Of a DNA stretch of 47,993 nt, positions 24,081-31,616 are shown one piece after another. Below the pieces are notes generated by a model, which worked only from the letters and a program-made list of their open reading frames with translations, made no database searches and was not told where the DNA came from. Location: positions 1 to 47,993 of the forward strand of contig NZ_QJUG01000041.1 of NCBI RefSeq assembly GCF_003426775.1, written 5' to 3'. Each line of letters starts with the position of its first letter. The stretch's first letter is position 1. The position numbers were made by a program, and so were the translations under genes. This DNA comes from Allorhizocola rhizosphaerae. GTDB taxonomy: Bacteria; Actinomycetota; Actinomycetes; Mycobacteriales; Micromonosporaceae.

Positions 24081-25154
24081 ATGTCACTCACCATTGGGAT
24101 CGTCGGCCTGCCCAACGTCGGCAAGAGCACCCTGTTCAATGCATTGACCCGCAACGATGTGCTCGCGGCGAACTACCCGTTCGCCACGATCGAGCCCAAT
24201 GTCGGCGTGGTCGGCCTGCCCGACGAGCGGCTGACAAAGCTGGCCGAGATGTTCGCCTCGCAGCGCATCGTGCCCGCCCCTGTGTCCTTTGTGGACATCG
24301 CGGGGTTGGTGCGCGGCGCCTCGAAGGGGCAGGGGCGCGGCAACGCGTTCCTGGCCAACATCCGCGAGGCGAGCGCCATCTGCCAGGTGGTGCGCGCCTT
24401 CAGTGACCCCAACGTGGTGCACGTGGAGGGCAAGATCTCACCGCGCGACGACATCGAGACCATCAACACCGAGCTGATCCTCGCCGACCTGCAGACCATC
24501 GAAAGGGCGTTGCCACGCCTGGAGAAGGAGGGCAAGACGCGCAAGGATCGCCTGCCCGTGTTCCAGGCGGCCAAGGAGGCGGGCGAGATACTCAACAACG
24601 GCACGACGCTCTACGCGGCCGGTGTGGACCTCGAACCACTCCGCGAGCTACACCTGCTGACCGGCAAGCCGTTCCTCTACGTGTTCAATGTGGACGAGGA
24701 GGAGCTGGCCAATCAGGCGTTCCTGGACGAGCTGCGGGCACTGGTGGCGCCCGCCGAGGCCATCTTCATGGACGCGAAGATCGAGTCCGAGCTGATCGAT
24801 CTGCCGGAGGACGAGGCGCGCGAGATGCTGGAGGCGATCGGGCAACCCGAGCCAGGACTCGACCAGCTGATCCGGGTCGGCTTCCGCACACTGGGCCTGC
24901 AGACCTACCTGACGGCCGGGCCCAAGGAGGCGCGGGCGTGGACCGTCCCGGTCGGCGCCACCGCGCCGGAGGCCGCGGGCGTCATCCACTCCGACTTCCA
25001 GCGCGGGTTCATCAAAGCCGAGATCGTGGGATACGACGACCTCATGGCGGCCGGCTCGATGGCGGCGGCCAAGGCGGCCGGCAAGGTCCGCATCGAGGGC
25101 AAGGACTACGTGATGGCTGACGGCGACGTGGTCGAGTTCCGGTTCAACGTGTGA
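24081..25154 (+). CDS. ychF: Redox-regulated ATPase YchF
   Basis: Universally conserved Obg-family P-loop protein of 357 aa that binds ribosomes and hydrolyses ATP rather than GTP. G1 is GIVGLPNVGKSTLFNALT, G3 is VDIAGLVRGASKGQGRGNAF. The G4 position reads FNVDEEE in place of NKxD, as expected for ATP preference. A helical domain (~125-200) and a C-terminal TGS domain (TYLTAGPKEARAWTVPVGA, then IHSDFQRGFIKAEIVGYDD) complete it. No Shine-Dalgarno sequence is obvious before ATG 24081. The last 11 bp overlap the convergent Nudix gene. Confidence 0.97.
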   Translation: MSLTIGIVGLPNVGKSTLFNALTRNDVLAANYPFATIEPNVGVVGLPDERLTKLAEMFASQRIVPAPVSFVDIAGLVRGASKGQGRGNAFLANIREASAICQVVRAFSDPNVVHVEGKISPRDDIETINTELILADLQTIERALPRLEKEGKTRKDRLPVFQAAKEAGEILNNGTTLYAAGVDLEPLRELHLLTGKPFLYVFNVDEEELANQAFLDELRALVAPAEAIFMDAKIESELIDLPEDEAREMLEAIGQPEPGLDQLIRVGFRTLGLQTYLTAGPKEARAWTVPVGATAPEAAGVIHSDFQRGFIKAEIVGYDDLMAAGSMAAAKAAGKVRIEGKDYVMADGDVVEFRFNV

Positions 25155-25599
25155 TGTCCATGTGGGCCGGCAGGACCGCCACGATGGGCGCGTCGGCCGG
25201 CAGCCACGTGACGGAGTCGAGTTCGTCGACGGCGAGCCAGCGTAGGTCGCTGTGCTCCAGCGGCTCCGGCGTTCCCTGCACGAGCTGCGCCGCGTAGACC
25301 CGCAGCACGGCCCGCCCGTTGCCCAGCGGCACATCCTGCCCCACCCGCACGCCGACCGCGATGACGACCCCGAGCTCCTCCTCGCACTCGCGCACGAGGG
25401 CCGCCTCCTCGGTCTCGCCGGGCTCCACCTTGCCGCCCGGAAACTCCCACTTTCCCGCGACCTCGGGCGGATCGGAGCGCTCACAGGCCAAAACGCGTCC
25501 GTCGGAGACTATCGCGGCACCGACGATGACGCGGAGATCGGAGAAAGTAGGCACGGGATGACAGCGTGCCAGACGAACGGCCATAACACGATTGGCCAT
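25144..25599 (-). CDS. Nudix hydrolase (MutT-like)
   Basis: Nucleotide pyrophosphohydrolase of 151 aa. The Nudix box GX5EX7REUXEEXGU is complete in GGKVEPGETEEAALVRECEEELG, given here in consensus form. The preceding segment GAAIVSDGRVLACERS and the following WLAVDELDSVTWLPADAPIV match MutT/8-oxo-dGTP diphosphatase homologues, so nucleotide-pool cleaning is likely, though the substrate is unproven. Start choice is uncertain: ATG 25599 has AGGA upstream, and ATG 25584 also fits. It overlaps the convergent ychF 3' end. Confidence 0.88.
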   Translation of the reverse strand: MANRVMAVRLARCHPVPTFSDLRVIVGAAIVSDGRVLACERSDPPEVAGKWEFPGGKVEPGETEEAALVRECEEELGVVIAVGVRVGQDVPLGNGRAVLRVYAAQLVQGTPEPLEHSDLRWLAVDELDSVTWLPADAPIVAVLPAHMDITR

Positions 25600-25741
25600 G
25601 TCGGCAGCGTCCTGCGAAGTACCTGAAGGTCGGTTTTGTGTGCGTGGACACACAGCGGGTAAGCAGGCAGGATAGGAGAACCGGAAGGCAACGGTGCGGA
25701 GAAGATTCGGCCACAAGCCGGCAACGACGCTGGAGGTGTGA

Positions 25742-26044
25742 ATGGGCGTGGTCTGGAAGCGGGGCCAGAGACGCGACTACCTCAGCGACGCACTATCGCA
25801 GCTGTCGGGATGGCTGCACGACGGTGATTGCATCCGCAGGACGCTTCTGCTTGACGACGCTCAGCATGCCATCCTGACGGAGCGGATCCAGATCGCGGCC
25901 GAGGCGCTGGGAGTGCGCCCACAGATCCGGCGCCTCGATGGGCGCACGCAGATCCAGGTCTGCTCGGAAAGCGACGGCCGGCTGACCCCCGCCGAGGTGG
26001 GCTTGGCCGCCCGGGTCGAGGCTGTGTATCAGTCGCTGTCGTGA
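25742..26044 (+). CDS. Pterin-4a-carbinolamine dehydratase-like protein lacking catalytic residues
   Basis: Protein of 100 aa resembling PCD/DCoH: LSDALSQLSGWLHDGDCIRR (LxxLxGW opening), a central helix ERIQIAAEALGVRPQIRRLD and C-terminal LTPAEVGLAARVEAVYQSL. In active enzymes the centre reads H-H/N-P with a further His in a TTHDAGGLT-like turn; here these positions are VRP and SESDGRLT, so the histidines are gone. It probably acts as a binding or dimerising protein, or in an unknown role. ATG 25742 overlaps an AGGTGTGA ribosome-binding-like stretch. Its 3' end is the first unit of a 59-bp repeat array. Confidence 0.65.
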   Translation: MGVVWKRGQRRDYLSDALSQLSGWLHDGDCIRRTLLLDDAQHAILTERIQIAAEALGVRPQIRRLDGRTQIQVCSESDGRLTPAEVGLAARVEAVYQSLS

Positions 26045-26162
26045 AGCGCGTCGCATCAAATCAAGCGGCCCGGGTCGAGGCTGTGTATCAGTTGCTTTCG
26101 CGAAGTGCGCCGCCTCAAATCAGGCGGCCTGCGACGAGGCCGTCTATCAGTCGCTGTCCTAG
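26005..26162 (+). repeat. 59-bp tandem repeat amplifying a gene 3' end
   Basis: The stretch containing CGGGTCGAGGCTGTGTATCA starts at 26012, recurs at 26071 and in diverged form near 26130, an exact 59-bp period. Each copy still encodes AAxxEAVYQxLS in its own frame (AARVEAVYQSLS, AARVEAVYQLLS, AACDEAVYQSLS); copies one and three end in a stop. A hairpin GCCGCCT-caaatc-AGGCGGC lies at 26109-26128. Confidence 0.85.
26109..26128. terminator. Stem-loop inside the 59-bp repeat array
   Basis: GCCGCCT (26109-26115) and AGGCGGC (26122-26128) form a perfect 7-bp stem with a 6-nt loop between convergent genes. It may terminate transcription from either side. Confidence 0.45.
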
Positions 26163-26482
26163 GTTCCAGTTCCGAGCAATGAGTCCACGCCGGCGAGGCG
26201 GAGGGTGCGCTGCACGCCCGGCTGGATGGTGTGGAAGTTCACCTCCACGTCGCGGTTGATGGCATGCCGGTACACCGTGAGCAGCGCCCGGATGCCGGAG
26301 GAGTCTAGGAACGCGAGCTCGGCGAAATTCATGTCCAGGCGCGTGCATTTCGAGCCGTCGATGGCGTTGAGTAGCCAATCGGTTACCTGATCGGCATTGG
26401 CGAAGTCGATTTCTCCGACGAGGCGGACGGTACAGACGCCGTCTACCACAGTCATTCGGTAGGCGCGGGGCATCCAGATCAT
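26159..26482 (-). CDS. STAS domain anti-sigma factor antagonist
   Basis: SpoIIAA-like protein of 107 aa. The STAS core is VRLVGEIDFANADQVTDWLL, then LDMNFAELAFLDSSGIRALL, in which DSSG holds the Ser that a cognate anti-sigma kinase would phosphorylate. The partner-switching role is inferred from the family; no anti-sigma factor or sigma factor gene is adjacent. ATG 26482 is used; an ATG eight codons later (before TVVDGV) is closer to the domain start and equally possible. Its stop overlaps the end of the repeat array. Confidence 0.85.
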   Translation of the reverse strand: MIWMPRAYRMTVVDGVCTVRLVGEIDFANADQVTDWLLNAIDGSKCTRLDMNFAELAFLDSSGIRALLTVYRHAINRDVEVNFHTIQPGVQRTLRLAGVDSLLGTGT

Positions 26483-26508
26483 TTAACCCGGATGACCCGC
26501 GCCAAACC

Positions 26509-27498
26509 TTATTTTTTGTCCGGATGGTAGTAGTTCAGGTCACCGGGATCGAGCGGGAACTGAGTCTGGTCGCCGAACGGGGACGCGGCGGCCACGCGGT
26601 CGGAGAGCATCTCGTTGAGGTTGACGTGGCCGTCGGGGCCCACCTCCGGGCCCGCGGCCTCGGCCGAGCGGCTGAAGTCGACCGGCGCCTTGCCCTCCAT
26701 GACCGTGACCGGGGGAGAGTGCAGGGTGGGTTCGGCGGGCGCGGCCGTGGGCAGCTGGTCCCGCCGGAGAATCTTGCGAGCGATCACCACGAGCGGATCA
26801 TACCGGCGATCGACGACGCGCTCCTTCATCGGGATGATCGCGTTGTCAGTGATCTTGATGTGCTCCGGGCACACCTCGGTGCAGCACTTGGTGATGTTGC
26901 AGTAGCCCAGCCCCTGCTGCTGCGTGGCGAACTCCTTGCGGTCGCCGCGCGCGTCCAACGGGTGCATGTCGAGCTCGGCCGCGCGGATGAAGAACCGCGG
27001 GCCGGCGAACTCGCGCTTGTTTTCCTCGTGGTCGCGCACGACGTGGCAGGTGTTCTGGCACAGGAAGCACTCGATGCACTTGCGGAACTCCTGCGAGCGC
27101 TCGACATCGATCTGCTGCATGCGATAGTCGCCCGGCGCGACATCCGCGGGCGGAGCGAACGCCGGCAGTTCACGTGCCTTCTGGTAGTTGTACGACACGT
27201 CCGTCACCAGATCGCGGATCACCGGGAACGTGCGCAGCGGCGTCACCGTCACGGTCTCGCTCTCCTCGAATGTGGACATCCGGGTCATGCACGCCAACCG
27301 CGGCATACCGTTGATCTCCATCGAGCACGAGCCGCACTTGCCCGCCTTGCAGTTCCACCGGCACGCCAGATCGGGCTCCTGCGTGGCCTGCAGCCGGTGG
27401 ATGACGTCGAGCACGACCTCGCCCTCGTTGACCTCCACCTGGTAGTCGTTGAGCCGGCCGCCGGACGAGTCGCCGCGCCAAACCTTGAACTTCCTCAC
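26509..27498 (-). CDS. sdhB: Succinate dehydrogenase iron-sulfur subunit, C-terminally extended
   Basis: Electron-transfer subunit of 329 aa. [2Fe-2S] ligands are in CRWNCKAGKCGSC plus the following RLAC, [4Fe-4S] ligands in CIECFLCQNTC and [3Fe-4S] ligands in CNITKCCTEVCP. Usual SdhB length is ~240-260 residues; here ~75 additional residues follow IARKILRRDQLP, rich in Pro, Ala and Asp and ending DPGDLNYYHPDKK. The start is GTG 27498 with GGAGGAAGC just upstream. It is the last gene of sdhC-sdhA-sdhB and resembles the mycobacterial Sdh1 (Rv0247c) type. Confidence 0.94.
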   Translation of the reverse strand: MRKFKVWRGDSSGGRLNDYQVEVNEGEVVLDVIHRLQATQEPDLACRWNCKAGKCGSCSMEINGMPRLACMTRMSTFEESETVTVTPLRTFPVIRDLVTDVSYNYQKARELPAFAPPADVAPGDYRMQQIDVERSQEFRKCIECFLCQNTCHVVRDHEENKREFAGPRFFIRAAELDMHPLDARGDRKEFATQQQGLGYCNITKCCTEVCPEHIKITDNAIIPMKERVVDRRYDPLVVIARKILRRDQLPTAAPAEPTLHSPPVTVMEGKAPVDFSRSAEAAGPEVGPDGHVNLNEMLSDRVAAASPFGDQTQFPLDPGDLNYYHPDKK

Positions 27499-27559
27499 TT
27501 GCTTCCTCCGCTGCGCTCCGGGAGCCCTGGCTTTTGATTCACTCGGGGCGAGCCCTCGC

Positions 27560-29434
27560 TCATGACTGCGACAGCTCCTCGTCGGTCATGTACTTGGCGA
27601 GCTCCGACTTGTCGAACAGGTCGAGTAGATCGGGCCGCATGGTGGGGACGGGCTGGCGCGTCAACTCCACGTCCCCCGACGAAGGGGCGAGCCCGCACAC
27701 CAGGTTGATCCGGCGCCACTGTGGGTCCATCTTCGGGTAGTCCTCGCGGGTGTGCCCGCCGCGCGACTCCGTGCGCTCCAGCGCTGCCTTGGCCGTGCAC
27801 TCCGACACCACCAGCATGTTGCGCAGGTCAAGCGCCAGGTGCCAGCCGGGGTTGTAGCGGCGGCCGCCCGTGGCGCCGACCTTCTGCACCCGCTCCTTGA
27901 GCGCGGCCAGGTCGATGATGGCCTGCTGCAGCTCGCCCTCGCGCCGGATGATGCCCACGAGGCTGCCCATGACCTCCTGCAGCTCGTGCTGCAGCGTGTA
28001 TGGGTTTTCCCCGCCGTCCCGCGAAAGCGGCGCGAGCGCGAACTCCGACGCGGCGTCCACATCGGACGGACGCACCTTCGGCCTGCCGTCCAAAGCGGAC
28101 GCATATGCCGCCGCGTGCTCACCGGCCCGCTTGCCGAACACCAGCAGGTCGGACAGGCTGTTGCCGCCCAAGCGGTTTGAGCCGTGCATGCCGCCCGAGC
28201 ACTCGCCCGCCGCGAACAGGCCCGGCACCGAGGTCGCGGCCGTGTCGGCGTCGACCTCGATGCCGCCCATGACGTAGTGGCACGTCGGCCCGACCTCCAT
28301 GGGCTGCTTGGTGATGTCGACGTCGGCCAGCTCCTTGAACTGGTGATACATCGAGGGCAGCTTCTTGCGGATCACCTCGGCCGGAAGCCGCTTGCTGACA
28401 TCGAGATAAACCCCTCCGGATTTGGTACCGCGTCCGGCCTTCACCTCGCTGTTGATCGCACGCGCGACCTCATCGCGCGGCAGGAGCTCCGGCGGCCGCC
28501 GGTTGTTGTCCGGATCGGTGTACCACCTGTCGGCCTCCTCGGGCGTCTCCGCGTACTGCTTGCGGAACACGTCGGGGACATATTTGAACATGAATCTCTC
28601 ACCGAGCGTGTTGGTGAGGATCCCGCCGTCGCCGCGCACCGACTCGGTCACGAGGATGCCCTTGACCGACGGCGGCCACACCATGCCGGTCGGGTGGAAC
28701 TGCAGGAACTCCATGTTGATCAGCTTGGCCCCGGCACGCAGCGCGAGCGCGTGGCCATCGCCCGTGTATTCCCAGGAATTCGACGTCACCTTGTATGACT
28801 TGCCGACCCCACCGGTGGCGAGCACGATCGCCGGCGCCTCGAACAGCACGAACTCGCCGGACTCGCGGTAGTACCCGAACGCGCCCGCGATCGCCCCTTC
28901 AGGAGAGAGCATCAGCTCCGTGATGGTCGTCTCGGCGAACACGCGGATGCGCGCCTCATAGTCGCCGTATTGCGCCTTGTCCTCCTGCTGCAGCGACACG
29001 ATCTTCTGCTGCAGCGTGCGGATCAGCTCCAGCCCGGTGCGGTCGCCGACGTGCGCCAGGCGCGGGTATTCGTGCCCGCCGAAGTTGCGCTGCGAGATGC
29101 GCCCATCCCGCGTCCGGTCGAACAGCGCGCCGTAGGTCTCCAGCTCCCAGATCCGGTCCGGCGACTCCTTGGCGTGCAGCTCGGCCATGCGGAAGTTGTT
29201 GAGGAACTTGCCGCCGCGCATGGTGTCGCGGTAGTGCACCATCCAGTTGTCGTTGCTGTTGACGTTGCCCATCGCGGCGGCCGCGCCGCCCTCGGCCATG
29301 ACCGTGTGCGCCTTGCCGAACAGCGACTTGGAGATGATCGCGGTGCGCTTGCCGGCCAGCCGGGCCTCGATGGCGGCCCGCAGCCCGGCGCCGCCCGCGC
29401 CGATCACGACGACATCGTATTGGTACTTGTCCAT
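27560..29434 (-). CDS. sdhA: Succinate dehydrogenase/fumarate reductase flavoprotein subunit
   Basis: Catalytic subunit of 624 aa oxidising succinate to fumarate. The FAD motif VVVIGAGGAGLRAAIEARLA opens the protein. The covalent flavin His is in GKAHTVMAEGGAAAAMGN, substrate-binding regions include FLQFHPTGMVWP and GSNRLGGNSLSDLLVFGKRA, and the catalytic Arg region lies in the capping domain near GGIEVDADTA. The ATG overlaps the sdhC stop by one base (TAATG), so they are translationally coupled; sdhB follows after 61 bp. Organisation and size match the Sdh1 class rather than the classical four-subunit enzyme. Confidence 0.96.
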   Translation of the reverse strand: MDKYQYDVVVIGAGGAGLRAAIEARLAGKRTAIISKSLFGKAHTVMAEGGAAAAMGNVNSNDNWMVHYRDTMRGGKFLNNFRMAELHAKESPDRIWELETYGALFDRTRDGRISQRNFGGHEYPRLAHVGDRTGLELIRTLQQKIVSLQQEDKAQYGDYEARIRVFAETTITELMLSPEGAIAGAFGYYRESGEFVLFEAPAIVLATGGVGKSYKVTSNSWEYTGDGHALALRAGAKLINMEFLQFHPTGMVWPPSVKGILVTESVRGDGGILTNTLGERFMFKYVPDVFRKQYAETPEEADRWYTDPDNNRRPPELLPRDEVARAINSEVKAGRGTKSGGVYLDVSKRLPAEVIRKKLPSMYHQFKELADVDITKQPMEVGPTCHYVMGGIEVDADTAATSVPGLFAAGECSGGMHGSNRLGGNSLSDLLVFGKRAGEHAAAYASALDGRPKVRPSDVDAASEFALAPLSRDGGENPYTLQHELQEVMGSLVGIIRREGELQQAIIDLAALKERVQKVGATGGRRYNPGWHLALDLRNMLVVSECTAKAALERTESRGGHTREDYPKMDPQWRRINLVCGLAPSSGDVELTRQPVPTMRPDLLDLFDKSELAKYMTDEELSQS

Positions 29435-30243
29435 TAGCCCACGAACCTTAGGTCACTAATCCAATCGGCGGCCACGGCCATGATGTACGCGTCGGTGACG
29501 GCCAGTGTCGCCAGCGTGATCCAGGCCAGGCCCATGTGCCGGGAGTTGAGCTTCGACACGAGCGTCCACGCCTTGTACCGCATGGGATGCTTCGAGAAGT
29601 GCTTGAGCCGCCCGCCGACGATGTGGCGGCACGAGTGGCACGACAGCGTGTAGGCCCACAACATGATGACGTTGACCCACAGGATCACGTTGCCCAGCCC
29701 GAAGCCGAACGACCCATCGGACTTCACGTGCGCCAGCACGGCGTCGTAAGTATTGATGATCGAGATGATCCCCGCGGCGTAGAACGCGTACCGGTGGAAA
29801 TTCTGGAAGATGAGCGGGAAGCGCGTCTCGCCGCCGTAGCGCTTGTGCCCGTCGGGCACCGCGCACGCGGGCGGCGACATCCAGAACGACCGGTAGTAAG
29901 CCTTCCGGTAGTAATAGCACGTCAGGCGGAAGAGCAGCAGGAACGGCAGGCTCAGTGCGGCATAGGGGATCAGCGGGTGATCCGGCAGGAAGCGCCCGAA
30001 GTGCGCGGCGCCCTCGACGCAGCCCATCGACACGCACGGCGAATAGAAGGGCGTGAGGTAGCTGTATGCCTCCACCCAATAGTTGTCCTGCAGGAACACG
30101 CGGACCGTTGCGTAGGCCACCCACGCGGTGAGCCCAACCACCGTGAGCAGCGGAGCGAGCCACCACCGGTCGGTGCGCAACGTCTTGGCCGCGATCTCGG
30201 CGCGAGACTTCGCGCCGGTCGGCCTCGTTGCCAACGTCGTCAT
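29434..30243 (-). CDS. sdhC: Succinate dehydrogenase membrane anchor, Sdh1 type
   Basis: Polytopic anchor of 269 aa with about five TM helices (APLLTVVGLTAWVAYATVRV, LIPYAALSLPFLLLFRL, YAFYAAGIISIINTYDAVL, GNVILWVNVIMLWAYTLS, MGLAWITLATLAVTDAYIMA). It replaces both SdhC and SdhD of classical enzymes. Conserved Cys/His occur in SPCVSMGC and SCHSCRHIVGG. A reported mycobacterial Sdh1 structure has a membrane-embedded Rieske-type cluster in this subunit, and CHSCRH is a plausible ligand set. GGAGAG precedes ATG 30243. It is the first gene of the operon. Confidence 0.88.
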   Translation of the reverse strand: MTTLATRPTGAKSRAEIAAKTLRTDRWWLAPLLTVVGLTAWVAYATVRVFLQDNYWVEAYSYLTPFYSPCVSMGCVEGAAHFGRFLPDHPLIPYAALSLPFLLLFRLTCYYYRKAYYRSFWMSPPACAVPDGHKRYGGETRFPLIFQNFHRYAFYAAGIISIINTYDAVLAHVKSDGSFGFGLGNVILWVNVIMLWAYTLSCHSCRHIVGGRLKHFSKHPMRYKAWTLVSKLNSRHMGLAWITLATLAVTDAYIMAVAADWISDLRFVG

Positions 30244-30314
30244 CTTTGTCTCTCCAGCACAGCAGGGCCCAGTTAACGGGCTCGATCACCGACACGGTAC
30301 GCCCGCGCGTTGTC

Positions 30315-31616
30315 TCACCCGCTCGCGCCCCCGGTGAAGTTCCACGACGCGAGGCGCATGGCGGGGCAGGAGACGTTCTGCAGCTCCCGCCTGATGTTGG
30401 GCAGCGGGGTCACCTCGGCCCCGATGCCGAGCACCCGGCCCGGCGCGAGCGCGCTCACATAGCCTTGTGTGAAGCGGAAATTGCGCACCGGCCGCACGAT
30501 CTCACCGTGCTCGACCAGCCAGGCCCCGTTGCGGGTGAGACCGGTGATCACCAGCGTGCGGGGGTCGAGCACGCGGGTGTACCAAAAATCACTCACCAAA
30601 ATCCCGCGGCGCATTTCACTGATCATCTGCTCGGCGCTGGACGAGCCGCCCGCGAAGGCGAGGTTGACGGCCATCGGGCCCCAGTTGTCGTCCGAGAGCG
30701 CGTGCCCGGTGGAGGCGGTGCCCGCCTCGGCGGCCGAGCGCCGGTCGTATGCCACCGTGCGCGTGACCCCGTGCTCGACCAGGCTCAGGTGGCCGCGCGG
30801 CGTGCCCTCGTGGTCGAACGGCCGCCCGCCAACGCCCGCGAACGGGTCGTCGTAGATGCTCACTGCCGGGTCGAACTGGGCCTCGCCGAGATGCGCGAAG
30901 CAGCGCCCGTCGTTGAGATATTTCCCATTGAAGCCGTGGTACGAGAAGTTGCTCAGGATGTCGGCGACCGCCTCCGGCTGGAGCACGACCTCGTACCGGC
31001 CCGGCGGCAGCTCCACGGGATCGCCCTGCGCCCGTGCCGACGCGGCCGCACGCGCACCGAGCGCCGCCCCGTCGATGTCGGACAGTTGCACGGCGTGGCG
31101 TCGCGCGACCCCGTCGGCGCCGTCGTGCCGGGCTATGCCGTCCATGTCGGCGCTCGTGGCGGTGGCGTCGAGCGCCTGCCCGGCCGAGTTGCGGTAGGAG
31201 CCCGCCCAACGGACCGTGCGGCAGTAGCCCGCGGTCGACAGGCCACCGGCCGCCTCCACGAAGCCACGCACCACTTCGGCCCGCGCGTCGGGCCCGGGGT
31301 CGGTCGGGTCCAGCTGCGGGGTGCCCGCGAGGGACGCGGCAGGAGCGAGCCCAGGCCAACCGGGGTCGCGCGGCGCATCGCCGAGGATGGCGGCGGCCCG
31401 GTCAATGAGCGCCTGCGGGTCGGCTGTGGTCGACAGCGCGATGGTGCGCCCTTCGTGGTGCACGCGCAGGCCGACGGTGGTCGTGTCCTCGGCGACGTTC
31501 TGGTGGATGAACGAGTTGGCGAAGCGGGTCAGCGCCGCGCGGTTGTGCTCGACCGTCACCTCTATATCCGCACCGGGCAGGGCCTTGCGGGCCTGCTCGA
31601 AGATCTGGTCGATCAC
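30315..31616 (-). CDS. tldE: TldE/PmbA family metalloprotease subunit
   Basis: Non-catalytic half of the TldD/TldE protease, 433 aa. It has the family N-terminal domain (DIEVTVEHNRAALTRFANSF, TTVGLRVHHEGRTIALSTTA) and C-terminal barrel (LPPGRYEVVLQPEAVADILS, RGILVSDFWYTRVLDPRTLV) but no HExxxH. TldD/E degrades unfolded peptides and matures some RiPPs such as microcin B17. ATG 31616 overlaps the tldD stop by 4 nt, so expression is coupled. No RiPP precursor or cyclodehydratase is seen nearby, so a general peptide-turnover role is more likely. Confidence 0.93.
   Translation of the reverse strand: MIDQIFEQARKALPGADIEVTVEHNRAALTRFANSFIHQNVAEDTTTVGLRVHHEGRTIALSTTADPQALIDRAAAILGDAPRDPGWPGLAPAASLAGTPQLDPTDPGPDARAEVVRGFVEAAGGLSTAGYCRTVRWAGSYRNSAGQALDATATSADMDGIARHDGADGVARRHAVQLSDIDGAALGARAAASARAQGDPVELPPGRYEVVLQPEAVADILSNFSYHGFNGKYLNDGRCFAHLGEAQFDPAVSIYDDPFAGVGGRPFDHEGTPRGHLSLVEHGVTRTVAYDRRSAAEAGTASTGHALSDDNWGPMAVNLAFAGGSSSAEQMISEMRRGILVSDFWYTRVLDPRTLVITGLTRNGAWLVEHGEIVRPVRNFRFTQGYVSALAPGRVLGIGAEVTPLPNIRRELQNVSCPAMRLASWNFTGGASG

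Noticed and set aside
30452-30475. Second CRP-like palindrome (TCACA...TGTGA)
   Set aside because: Half-sites are in the reverse order for CRP and lie inside the tldE coding sequence.
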